Shown here: positions 1-6,966 of the stretch, in pieces
How positions within the stretch are numbered: position 1 is the stretch's first letter
Layout: the number at the start of each line of letters is the position of its first letter
From: a virus
Length of the DNA stretch: 25,246 bases
Virus record (IMG/VR): IMGVR_UViG_3300037189_025967
Span: 1-25,246 of that record
Strand: one strand, 5' to 3'
Notes under the pieces: model-generated
What the model was told of the DNA's origin: nothing
The model's database searches: none
The model's input: only the letters and a program-made list of their open reading frames with translations
Position numbers and translations under genes: made by a program

Positions 1-732
1 ACCATTGCTGATGGATTTGGATTGATTCAAACATCACTAGCAGCAATCATGCTTGATCTAGAAAAGATCCGTGTTGACCCAATTGACATCGACATGACGA
101 AGATGTTGGATGGATTTGGACTTGTTCGAACATCATTGGCAGCAATCATGCTTGATCTAGAAAAGATCCGAATTGATCCAATCGACATGACGAAGATGTT
201 GGATGGATTTGGACTTGTTCGAACATCATTGGCAGCAATCATGCTTGATCTAGAAAAGATCCGTGTTGACTTTGAAAGTGAATCATACATAGCCGGTATG
301 GTGCAACGATTTGGAATGATGCACAATTCAATAGCAGGTATATCTGCTGATCTTCAGCAGATTCGCAGTGTTGAAAACACCCTTGACTCAATAAGATCTG
401 AATTTAGCCAATCATCGAATCCAATGGAGAACATGACCGGTGTGGCATTCAAAAATCCGGACCCATATCTTGGCTCAATATCTTCCCTGATAAATGAATC
501 CTTTAAGAAAAATGAGACCACCGAAACGGTTAAGACCGTTGCTCCGATCTTAACGACCGAGGAGCTTAACAATCGTACGGTAAAATACTACGACGAAAGC
601 CTGCTTCGAATGAACATGATGATAGCGGCATTGGAACGTGCTAATTACGTCCTTGATAAGACCCGAGACGAAGCGACTTCTAACTCGGACAAGATCGCCA
701 CTGCGATTTATAGGAGCGGCCCAACCGTGTAA
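1..732 (+). CDS. C-terminal part of a repeat-containing, probably tail-associated protein (5' end outside window)
   Basis: The reading frame is open from base 1, so the gene starts upstream; the first in-window start codon (TTG at 22) lies inside a repeat and is not the real start. The visible 243 residues begin with near-identical repeats of 33 and 31 residues centred on DGFGLVRTSLAAIMLDLEKI. A degenerate further copy follows (about 298-370, QRFGMMHNSIAGISADLQQI), and the rest is predicted helical, including RMNMMIAALERANYVLDKT near the end. Alternating hydrophobic positions suggest coiled-coil or helical-rod structure. It lies immediately upstream of the portal gene, where T4-like phages carry tail or neck genes, and the helical repeats and short polar C-terminus would fit a tape-measure or other elongated tail protein. 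No diagnostic domain is seen, so the function is inferred from context only. Confidence 0.6.
   Translation, partial: TIADGFGLIQTSLAAIMLDLEKIRVDPIDIDMTKMLDGFGLVRTSLAAIMLDLEKIRIDPIDMTKMLDGFGLVRTSLAAIMLDLEKIRVDFESESYIAGMVQRFGMMHNSIAGISADLQQIRSVENTLDSIRSEFSQSSNPMENMTGVAFKNPDPYLGSISSLINESFKKNETTETVKTVAPILTTEELNNRTVKYYDESLLRMNMMIAALERANYVLDKTRDEATSNSDKIATAIYRSGPTV
10..270 (+). repeat. In-frame tandem repeat, 99/93 bp units
   Basis: Units start at 10, 109 and 202 at the codon for D of DGFG. Bases 88-170 and 181-263 are identical over 83 bp, with a period of 93 bp. Unit 1 shares 39 identical bases with unit 3 (40-78 versus 232-270). All spacings are multiples of three, so the repeats keep the reading frame. 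Near-perfect nucleotide identity implies recent duplication or gene conversion rather than old protein-level conservation. A diverged copy at about 298-370 is recognisable only at the protein level. Confidence 0.9.
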
Positions 733-765
733 ATGCACGGTTAAAAACGCAACTCGATCTTTCAC

Positions 766-773
766 GATAAATA
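766..773 (+). promoter_or_regulatory. Putative T4-type late promoter for the portal gene
   Basis: GATAAATA matches 7 of 8 bases of the T4 late consensus TATAAATA. It lies in the 73-bp gap before the portal gene, 32 bp upstream of its ATG, leaving room for a leader. By T4 geometry transcription would start near 779. Confidence 0.55.
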
Positions 774-805
774 TCTGCCAAGTTTAACACGGCGGATATT
801 ATCAA

Positions 806-2578
806 ATGGCCTCATGGAAGAAATATTTCTCAACGGTACCAACACAACAGAGGTTGGTACAGCGTATAGACAGCAGGAACGGGCAGTCAGGTGGATCGGC
901 AGGTTCTGGAGCCAAATATTCAAGCTATCTACCAGAAGTCTATAGCGGTGCCCCAAACAGGGTTGAGAGATACATCCAATATGAACAAATGGATCTCGAT
1001 TCTGAAATCAACAAAGGTCTTGATATCATTGCTGATTATTCAACCCAGAACCATGAACCTGGTGCCGAACCGTTTACCATTACCTATAAAGAGAACATGA
1101 GCGACACTGAGATCAAGCTTCTCAAGGAGATGCTTGGCCAATGGTGTAGTCTCAATCGTTGGCAACAGCGCGTATGGCGTGCATTTCGCAACACCATCAA
1201 GTATGGTGATCAAATCTACATCAGGGATCCAGAAACCTTCAAGCTCATATGGATTGATCCAACTAAGGTTGAAAAGATCATCGTTAACGAGGCCAAGGGC
1301 AAGGAAGTTGAACAATATGTCATCAAGGATCTAGACATCAACCTAATGTCATTGGTTGGTACCAACATGCTGGTGCATGATCAATACAGTTTCCCTGGTG
1401 GGTATCCTCGAAGCTCAAACCCAGCAGCCGGTGCAGGTACCATTAACTATGGTGTACCAAGCAGTCCTGGTTCTCGGACCAGCCGATTTGACAGCATGCC
1501 TAATCAGATCGCCATCGACGCAGCGCACGTCATCCATCTATCGCTCAGCGAAGGCATGGATAGCCAGTGGCCATTTGGTACCTCGTTGTTGGAAAGCATC
1601 TATAAGGTTTACAAGCAAAAGGATCTGCTAGAAGACTCGATATTGATTTATCGAATCGTTCGAGCACCGGAACGCCGCGTGTTTTACATCGACACTGGCA
1701 GCCTAAGCGGACCTCGAGCACAAGCCGTGGTCGAGCGGATGAAGAATGAAATCTATCAGCGGCGCATACCAAGCCGCACCGGAGGCGGTCAAAGCATCCT
1801 TGATGCGGCTTACAGCCCACTGGCAATCAACGAGGATTATTTCCTGGCTACCAACTCAGAAGGCAAGGGAACCCGCATTGAAACCCTGCAGGGTGGTGAA
1901 AATCTGGGACAGATCGATGACCTTAAGTATTTCAACAACAAGATGATACGAGGACTTGGCATACCTTCGAGCTATCTCCCAACAGGTCCGGATGACGGTT
2001 CTACGGTTTACAACGACGGCAAGGTCGGCACAGCGTATGTGCAGGAATTCCGCTTTGCCAAGTATTGCCAACGATTACAAAATCTGTTAGCTCCGGTCCT
2101 AGACAGGGAATTCAAGCTGTATCTAAAGAGCCGAGGCATAGAAGTTGAAAGCGGTGCGTTTGAGCTGCAATTTTGGGAGCCACAGAGCTTTTCTCAGTAT
2201 CGACAGATGTCCCTTGATACCGAACAGATCTCGGTGTTCTCAAACCTAATGCAGACTGATGCGGCTCGATACATCAGCAAGAGATTTGCGATGACGAGAT
2301 ATTTGGGATGGTCCGAAGACGACGTTCTCAAGAACGAAGAAATGTGGAAACAAGAAAATGCCAAGCGGGTCAAGGAAAAGATCGGTGTTACGGTGTCTGA
2401 TTCGGATCACCCTGGATTGAGAACCGTTGGGATACGTCCGGCGCCTGCTGAATCTCCGGAAGCGGCACTGGGAGGTGAGGAAGCCGAACCTGGGGCAGCA
2501 GGTGGTACTTCTCCTGTTGAGGGCGGAGAAAGTGGTGCTGAAGCAGCCACCGGTGCGCTCGGACCGGTAGAATCGTGA
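806..2578 (+). CDS. gp20: Portal vertex protein (gp20-like)
   Basis: 590 residues. It forms the dodecameric portal through which DNA is packaged and to which the neck attaches, and in T4 it nucleates prohead assembly. Recognisable T4-family portal stretches include RVERYIQYEQMDLDSEINKG (about 51-70), the segment around NTIKYGDQIYIRDP, and the wing/stem section with DDLKYFNNKMIRGLGIPSSYL. The C-terminal ~45 residues are low-complexity Ala/Gly/Glu/Pro. The size is a little above T4 gp20 (524 aa) and typical of environmental T4-like portals. The ATG at 806 follows the upstream late box; the ribosome-binding site is weak (GGCGG about 10 bases upstream). It is the first gene of the head operon, with protease, scaffold and capsid downstream. 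A second late box overlaps its stop codon. Confidence 0.95.
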   Translation: MASWKKYFSTVPTQQRLVQRIDSRNGQSGGSAGSGAKYSSYLPEVYSGAPNRVERYIQYEQMDLDSEINKGLDIIADYSTQNHEPGAEPFTITYKENMSDTEIKLLKEMLGQWCSLNRWQQRVWRAFRNTIKYGDQIYIRDPETFKLIWIDPTKVEKIIVNEAKGKEVEQYVIKDLDINLMSLVGTNMLVHDQYSFPGGYPRSSNPAAGAGTINYGVPSSPGSRTSRFDSMPNQIAIDAAHVIHLSLSEGMDSQWPFGTSLLESIYKVYKQKDLLEDSILIYRIVRAPERRVFYIDTGSLSGPRAQAVVERMKNEIYQRRIPSRTGGGQSILDAAYSPLAINEDYFLATNSEGKGTRIETLQGGENLGQIDDLKYFNNKMIRGLGIPSSYLPTGPDDGSTVYNDGKVGTAYVQEFRFAKYCQRLQNLLAPVLDREFKLYLKSRGIEVESGAFELQFWEPQSFSQYRQMSLDTEQISVFSNLMQTDAARYISKRFAMTRYLGWSEDDVLKNEEMWKQENAKRVKEKIGVTVSDSDHPGLRTVGIRPAPAESPEAALGGEEAEPGAAGGTSPVEGGESGAEAATGALGPVES

Positions 2579-2584
2579 TAAATA
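2577..2584 (+). promoter_or_regulatory. Putative T4-type late promoter overlapping the portal stop codon
   Basis: GATAAATA overlaps the TGA stop of the portal gene. The following bases give TAAATACCAGCAT (2579-2591), a 13-base string also found at the late box before the gp15-like gene on the other strand. It lies 21 bp upstream of the small ORF at 2606, which has its own AGGGGA ribosome-binding site. Confidence 0.55.
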
Positions 2585-2605
2585 CCAGCATCTTAGGGGA
2601 ACCAC

Positions 2606-2827
2606 ATGAAAGCTACCGAACTGAATCCTACTTTTAGGAATGACGATCAGGACATGCTGATGCAGCGCGATTTTCAAGACAGTCGCAAGCCGACCATCAC
2701 CCTCTTGTCGCTGAACAAGCTTAAGAAGATGCGAGCAGCAAAGGATTTAGAAAATCTCATGCGCGGAGATTTTCTTGAAATCATCTATGGATCCGCAGAG
2801 GATCAAGCAGCTGGAGGCGGTATCTAA
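2606..2827 (+). CDS. Small conserved protein of the head cluster, function unknown
   Basis: 73 residues, basic in the middle, with the core RKPTITLLSLNKLKKMRAAK (about 28-47) followed by an acidic/hydrophobic stretch ending MRGDFLEIIYG. I recall similar short proteins between portal and protease genes in T4-like phages, but cannot assign a function. T4 has the small prohead core gene 67 (80 aa) at this place, yet the strongly acidic core protein here is encoded by the gene at 4037, so this is not a clear gp67. AGGGGA lies 9 bases before the ATG. The stop is 2 bases from the start of the next gene. A minor prohead or virion component is a reasonable guess from position. Confidence 0.75.
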   Translation: MKATELNPTFRNDDQDMLMQRDFQDSRKPTITLLSLNKLKKMRAAKDLENLMRGDFLEIIYGSAEDQAAGGGI

Positions 2828-2829
2828 CA

Positions 2830-3912
2830 ATGGTTTATAACGTTACCAATTATGACGGTACTCCTCTGGCATCGGTGCAAGATTCCACGCTTGATACAAC
2901 GTCGACCAGCATCTCACTGATCGGCCGAAATGCGGTTAATTTTGGGCTGGCCTTAAACGAGAATTTCGTTGCTCTGATGCAGCATTTTGCAAACTCTAGC
3001 CCACCGCCGATGCCGGTTACCGGGCAGGTATGGTTTGATACGGTGAGCTCAAGCTTAAAGGTCTGGGAAGGATCAAAATGGTTGGTGGTAACACCGCCAT
3101 TTAATGGCAATGCCGGAACGGCTACGGTTAGCATCACGCCTACGGTGGAAATTGCCTTGATCCTAAGCGCCGCGCAGATCATCTGTGCTATCAGCCATGA
3201 TGTGTTGAGCCCGGCACAGCTTTCTAATGAGGTTGAAATAGCTGGCGCATCTTATGCCCTCAAGTCTCGATTCCCATCAGGTATCATGCCAGGTGTCACC
3301 ATGGCGGTTGATGCCAACGGCTATCGGTTTGTCGGCACCGCAACATCGGCTAACGTTCTAGCCACAGGGCGCAACATTACATTGGACGGATCAGTTACCG
3401 GCAATGTGAAGTTTGATGGCAGCAACGATGTTGTGATCACAACAAATTTGGTCAATGTATTAAACTCAAACATCAATACCAGCTCTTATTGGAGCAAGGT
3501 TTTAATCAACTCAAACGGCACGATCTCTGATGCAAACGTTCTCATTGATCAGGATGTTTTCTATGCGCTGGGATACACACCCCCTAGCGATGTGATGATC
3601 GTCGGTGATGCCATTGGTAATGCGGTTGCAAACGGTACCGTTTACTCGATCAATGTAAGCTTAAACAGCACGATAGTAACACCTGGCACCTACAACAATG
3701 TGACGGTCGATGGTACTGGTCGCGTGATAAGCGGCAGCAATGATCTACCAGTCCCGGTCAAGAGTATCGTGCTGTGGGACGATATATTGGTACCAAACAA
3801 GTGGGCATGGTGCAACGGCCAAACCGTTACCACGTCGGCGGGTGTGATAAATACTCCAAACTTGGTGCCATATCAGATTGGCCCGACAAGATTCATAATG
3901 AGAATTGAATAA
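2830..3912 (+). CDS. Tail-fibre-like / virion structural protein with collar-like C-terminus
   Basis: 360 residues. The N-terminal region has the phage structural signature NFGLALNENFVALMQHFAN (about 38-56), then PVTGQVWFDTVSSSLKVWEG, a module repeated in many phage fibre and structural proteins. The middle has the fibre-type strand motifs ITLDGSVTGNVKFDGSNDV, YALGYTP and PGTYNNVTVDGTGRVISG. The C-terminus resembles a tail-collar/short-fibre tip: SIVLWDDILVPNKWAWCNGQ followed by TPNL. The likely role is a fibre or a fibre-associated protein that binds a receptor or glycan (inference). Its position is odd: it sits between portal and prohead core genes, starting 2 bases after the small ORF, whereas T4 fibre genes lie elsewhere. 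Base composition is like the neighbours, so it is not an obvious recent import. Confidence 0.82.
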   Translation: MVYNVTNYDGTPLASVQDSTLDTTSTSISLIGRNAVNFGLALNENFVALMQHFANSSPPPMPVTGQVWFDTVSSSLKVWEGSKWLVVTPPFNGNAGTATVSITPTVEIALILSAAQIICAISHDVLSPAQLSNEVEIAGASYALKSRFPSGIMPGVTMAVDANGYRFVGTATSANVLATGRNITLDGSVTGNVKFDGSNDVVITTNLVNVLNSNINTSSYWSKVLINSNGTISDANVLIDQDVFYALGYTPPSDVMIVGDAIGNAVANGTVYSINVSLNSTIVTPGTYNNVTVDGTGRVISGSNDLPVPVKSIVLWDDILVPNKWAWCNGQTVTTSAGVINTPNLVPYQIGPTRFIMRIE

Positions 3913-3988
3913 CCGGGCTGATATATTTGGTATTTTTCCAAAAATATACCGGTTTTTACCTCTGATATACGGCGATAGCTACGATAGG

Positions 3989-3996
3989 CTTAAATA
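3989..3996 (+). promoter_or_regulatory. Possible late promoter for the prohead core gene
   Basis: CTTAAATA matches 6 of 8 bases of TATAAATA, in the 124-bp gap between the fibre-like gene and the prohead core gene, 40 bp before its ATG. The same gap has AT-rich, imperfect inverted repeats at about 3929-3950 followed by GGTTTTT, which could be a weak terminator for the fibre-like gene. The core gene itself has a strong AAAGGAG ribosome-binding site (about 4023-4029). Confidence 0.35.
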
Positions 3997-4036
3997 AATC
4001 TGAGTCTGTCTACACATTTGGCAAAGGAGTACAACC

Positions 4037-4966
4037 ATGACGACGAACACAAAGCTCACTAAGGTACTTGAATATTTGATCAAGAACGATGAGGAGAAGG
4101 CACGCGAGCTTCTCCATCAGGTTTTCATTGAGAAGGCACGCGCCATCCATGAGGAACTGATGTCAATGGATGAGGATGCAGAAGAGGAATCAGCGGTTGC
4201 TGAGGAAGAAATGGATGAGTCCGTTGATGAAGAAATGGACGAAACCGTTGGCGGAAGCGGAGACATGGGCAGGGATCTCACCAACGAGATTGAAGTCATG
4301 GACGACGAGATCGAAGCTGAAGAAACCATGACCATGGAAGACGACGACGTCGATGATTTTGAAATGGTTGCGGTTGGTGACGAGCCGGCCGACGACGAGG
4401 GTGAAGCATCCTTTGATTCGGTCGAAGACAAGATGAACGATTTTGAAGCAGCCCTATCAGCCCTAAAGGCTGAATTTGAAAAGCTCCAAGCGTCAGAGGA
4501 AGGCGAAGAAGCCGGTGAAGAGGAAGGCGGTGAGGAAGAGCAGGACGAATCCTGGGAGCTCGACGAGGACTTTGATGATCTAGCAGAAAGCTTGGACCTT
4601 GAGGTCATTGAGCGCGATGTTCTCAAGGCCAATAAGACCGCAAAGGATGTTGGTGCAGCTTCCGGTGGTATGACCACCGGCAACGACGCCAAGAGCCCAG
4701 TGCCGAAGAGCCAGACCAGCCGCATGGGAGCAGGTCCGGTAGAAACCGGCAAGGGGCCAACTGAAAATGGTTACAGCCTCAAGGCAGCACCAAAGAGTGC
4801 CGATCAGGGTCTTGGTGACAACCGTCGCAAGAAGAGCACTGACGGTGCGTTGAAGGTCAGCAAGGAAGGCGACAGCTCCGCGCTGATCAACAAGGCAACC
4901 AGCGACGGTTTTGGTGCAATCAACACCATGAGCCCGCTGAGCAAGGGCGGTCAAAATCTAAAGTAA
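4037..4966 (+). CDS. gp67: Acidic prohead core (internal scaffold) protein, gp67-like
   Basis: 309 residues. The N-terminus KVLEYLIKNDEEKARELLHQ followed by KARAIHEEL is the type seen in prohead core proteins of T4-like phages. Residues about 45-190 are extremely rich in Glu, Asp and Met/Ala (runs such as EEEMDESVDEEMDE). The C-terminal third switches to a Gly/Ser/Lys/Asn-rich linker (GGMTTGNDAKSPVPKSQ) that is probably disordered. In T4 the acidic core protein is cleaved by gp21 during maturation to acidic internal peptides; the many short L/I-x-E sites here fit that fate. It is much longer than T4 gp67 (80 aa), as in other environmental relatives. It has its own ribosome-binding site and possible promoter, and is followed by a 15-bp hairpin. 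Confidence 0.8.
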   Translation: MTTNTKLTKVLEYLIKNDEEKARELLHQVFIEKARAIHEELMSMDEDAEEESAVAEEEMDESVDEEMDETVGGSGDMGRDLTNEIEVMDDEIEAEETMTMEDDDVDDFEMVAVGDEPADDEGEASFDSVEDKMNDFEAALSALKAEFEKLQASEEGEEAGEEEGGEEEQDESWELDEDFDDLAESLDLEVIERDVLKANKTAKDVGAASGGMTTGNDAKSPVPKSQTSRMGAGPVETGKGPTENGYSLKAAPKSADQGLGDNRRKKSTDGALKVSKEGDSSALINKATSDGFGAINTMSPLSKGGQNLK

Positions 4967-4973
4967 AACCATA

Positions 4974-5014
4974 TAATGGAGATTTTCGTGGAAATACTGC
5001 GAAAATCTCCATTA
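4974..5014 (+). terminator. Perfect 15-bp hairpin after the prohead core gene (terminator or mRNA 3'-end structure)
   Basis: TAATGGAGATTTTCG (4974-4988) pairs without mismatch with 5000-5014 around an 11-base loop. The sequence after the stem is ATTTACGACTATTTG rather than a clean U-run, so it is a weak classical terminator. It may instead act as a processing or stabilising element that sets the ratio of core protein to protease message. Confidence 0.5.
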
Positions 5015-5032
5015 ATTTACGACTATTTGACT

Positions 5033-5051
5033 AATTCTATTAAATAGAATT
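5033..5051 (+). promoter_or_regulatory. Inverted repeat containing a possible late box before the protease gene
   Basis: AATTCTATT and AATAGAATT form a perfect 9-bp inverted repeat around a single A. Inside it ATTAAATA (5039-5046) matches 6 of 8 bases of the T4 late consensus, 35 bp before the protease ATG. It may be a promoter, an operator-like palindrome, or chance in AT-rich DNA. Confidence 0.3.
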
Positions 5052-5081
5052 GAGATTAATCTTTGGATTTCAAGGGCATTC

Positions 5082-5729
5082 ATGAGGAATCAAAATTTAC
5101 TGATCGAAACACTCAACTATGACTCAGCAAAGGCTGAGATCATCTTGGAGGATAACATCGAGCAGGGCGGAATTAAAAACGTCTACATGAAGGGCATTTT
5201 CATCCAAGGTGATCTACGTAATCACAACGGTCGAGTATATCCAGTAGGCGAAATCCGAAAGGCCGTTGAGCAAATTAACGAGGCCATTAAACAAGATAAT
5301 GGCGTGTTGGGTGAATGTGATCATCCGCAAGAATTGCAAATACATCTGGATAGGGTTAGCCACAAAATTACCCAGATGTGGATGGATGGTGCCAACGGAT
5401 TTGGGAAGCTTCAAATACTTCCAACACCGTGCGGCAACATCGTTAAGACGTTGATTGATTGCGGGATTAAGCTCGGTGTAAGCTCTCGTGGATCAGGTAA
5501 CGTTGATGACAACGGGCGTGTTTCTGAATTTGACATGCTTACCGTCGACATAGTGGCTAAGCCGTCTGCGCCAAATGCATATCCCACACCAGTGTATGAG
5601 GCAATCATGAACCGCAAGCACGGCTGGAAGGTCCACGAATTGGCTGAGAGCGTTAAGCGCGATGCCATAGCACAAAAGCATCTCAAAAAGATACTTTTGG
5701 GTTGGGTGGACGAGTTGAAACTTAGATAA
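5082..5729 (+). CDS. gp21: Prohead core protease (gp21-like)
   Basis: 215 residues, close to T4 gp21 (212). It is a herpesvirus-assemblin-type serine protease (peptidase family U9/S78-like fold) that is built into the prohead core and cleaves scaffold, core and capsid proteins before DNA packaging. Visible motifs are RNHNGRVYP (46-54), the catalytic-His region GECDHP with His81, and LGVSSRGSG (131-139), where Ser135 just before Arg is the likely nucleophile. VDIVAKPSAPNA (155-166) is also conserved. It starts at ATG 5082 after an AAGGGC site, and 13 bases separate it from the scaffold gene. All key residues appear intact. Confidence 0.93.
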   Translation: MRNQNLLIETLNYDSAKAEIILEDNIEQGGIKNVYMKGIFIQGDLRNHNGRVYPVGEIRKAVEQINEAIKQDNGVLGECDHPQELQIHLDRVSHKITQMWMDGANGFGKLQILPTPCGNIVKTLIDCGIKLGVSSRGSGNVDDNGRVSEFDMLTVDIVAKPSAPNAYPTPVYEAIMNRKHGWKVHELAESVKRDAIAQKHLKKILLGWVDELKLR

Positions 5730-5742
5730 GGAGTATCGTCCT

Positions 5743-6954
5743 ATGGAAAAGGAAATTAAGGATCTCCTGGAGACCGAAGTGCTTGGCGAAGAAGTCAAGA
5801 CTGCCCTTCAGGAGGCCTTTGACAACAAGGTAAAGGCCATGGAGCAAAAGCTCCAGGAGGACTATTCTGCCCGTTATTCAAATGACAAGGCGGTGCTTGT
5901 TGAGGCCATGGACAAGATGCTGGGTGATGCCATTCGCGCGGAGCTGACCGAGTTCGCTGAGGACCGATCAGCTATGATCAAGCAACGTGCGAAGCTGAGC
6001 AAGGCAACGATGGAGTCTAGGAAGCTATATGCAACAATGATGGTTGAGCACGCAAAGAAGCTCAATTCATTTATTGCTGAGCAGCTTAAGACTGAAATCG
6101 CCGAGTTCGTTGAGGATCGCAAGACCCTCCAGGCACAGCGTCGTGAAATGGCAAAGGAACTGCGTACCGTTAGGGAAAGCAGCGCCCGCGAGCTATCTGC
6201 TCGCGTCAACAAGTTAGAAGGTTTCGTGCTCAAGCAATTGAGCGAAGAAATCGCTGAATTCCAGGCTGATAAAAAGGCACTGGTTGAGCAGAGAATCAAG
6301 CTAGCACAGGAAGGCAAGAAGAGACTTGCCGAAACCCAAAGCAAGTTCATCAATCGCGCAACTTCGGCGGTCGACAAGACCCTGAATGAAGTGATCAAGA
6401 GCGAGCTAGTGCAATGGCGAGATGATATCAAGGTTGCTCGACAGAACAACTTTGGTCGCCGAATTTTCGAAGCAGTAGCAGCCGAATACATGGCTAGCTA
6501 TCTCTCCGAAGGTAGCGAGGTCAAGAAGCTGGACCGTCAGCTTCGGGAACAGAAGGCTGCGCTGGCCGAGGCCCAGGCAAAGCTCAATGAGAAGTCAAAG
6601 CTCATGGAGACCGCTGATGCCAAGGTGCGGGCTGCCAACGATCGCTTACAAAGGATGCAGACCATGAATGAGCTGCTAGCACCTTTGGCCCGCGATAAAA
6701 AGACCATCATGGAAGATATGCTAAAGGACGTCAAGACACAAAACTTGAAGGAAACCTTTGCCCGCTATCTTCCGGCGGTGGTCAACGGTGCCCGCGCACC
6801 ACAGAAGGCTCAGCTTTCTGAGGCCAGCAATCAAACTACCCCTGTTGCCAGGACCGGCGATAGGAACAACACCCTAGCCAAAGCAGTGATAGAGGAGACC
6901 AAGACACCTGATGACCTTGGCGTGATTCTACACCTCGCAGGTATCAAGAATTAA
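5743..6954 (+). CDS. gp22: Prohead core scaffolding protein (gp22-like)
   Basis: 403 residues, almost entirely charged helix with heptad character, as expected for the T4 gp22 scaffold that fills the prohead and is degraded by gp21. The middle contains four repeats with a 51-52-residue period: E67-LTEFAEDR, E118-IAEFVEDR, E169-IAEFQADK and E221-LVQWRDD, each followed by basic residues such as QR. The repeats are followed by FGRRIFEAVAAEYM (237-250), a typical gp22 C-terminal-half segment, and a second coiled coil (about 258-310). T4 gp22 is 269 aa, so the extra length is largely the repeat section. A strong AAGGAG site precedes the ATG. The gene lies between protease and capsid, the standard order. 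Confidence 0.92.
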   Translation: MEKEIKDLLETEVLGEEVKTALQEAFDNKVKAMEQKLQEDYSARYSNDKAVLVEAMDKMLGDAIRAELTEFAEDRSAMIKQRAKLSKATMESRKLYATMMVEHAKKLNSFIAEQLKTEIAEFVEDRKTLQAQRREMAKELRTVRESSARELSARVNKLEGFVLKQLSEEIAEFQADKKALVEQRIKLAQEGKKRLAETQSKFINRATSAVDKTLNEVIKSELVQWRDDIKVARQNNFGRRIFEAVAAEYMASYLSEGSEVKKLDRQLREQKAALAEAQAKLNEKSKLMETADAKVRAANDRLQRMQTMNELLAPLARDKKTIMEDMLKDVKTQNLKETFARYLPAVVNGARAPQKAQLSEASNQTTPVARTGDRNNTLAKAVIEETKTPDDLGVILHLAGIKN

Positions 6955-6966
6955 GGAGCTATTGAA

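Noticed and set aside
10-270. CRISPR-like array
   Set aside because: Units of 93-99 bp are contiguous, in frame and coding, with no spacers.
27-326. 99-aa repeat-containing frame on the minus strand
   Set aside because: It mirrors the direct repeats of the + strand gene; the + frame is open through the window edge and continues into a normal protein.
723-742. 7-bp inverted repeat over the stop codon of the first gene, considered as a terminator
   Set aside because: The stem is followed by AAAAACGC, not a U-tract, and the stem is short.
2606-2827. Assignment of the 73-aa ORF as gp67
   Set aside because: It is basic in the middle and not rich in Glu/Asp; the 309-aa acidic protein at 4037 fits the prohead core role better.
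4117-4752. 211-aa Ser-rich reading frame on the minus strand
   Set aside because: It is the complement of the Glu/Asp-rich section of the prohead core gene; GAA/GAG/GAT codons read as Ser-rich on the other strand. It has no ribosome-binding site and no family match.
5874-6491. 205-aa reading frame antisense to the scaffold gene
   Set aside because: Composition (Ser/Leu/Ala) is what the antisense of a charged coiled coil gives; the + strand gene is certain.
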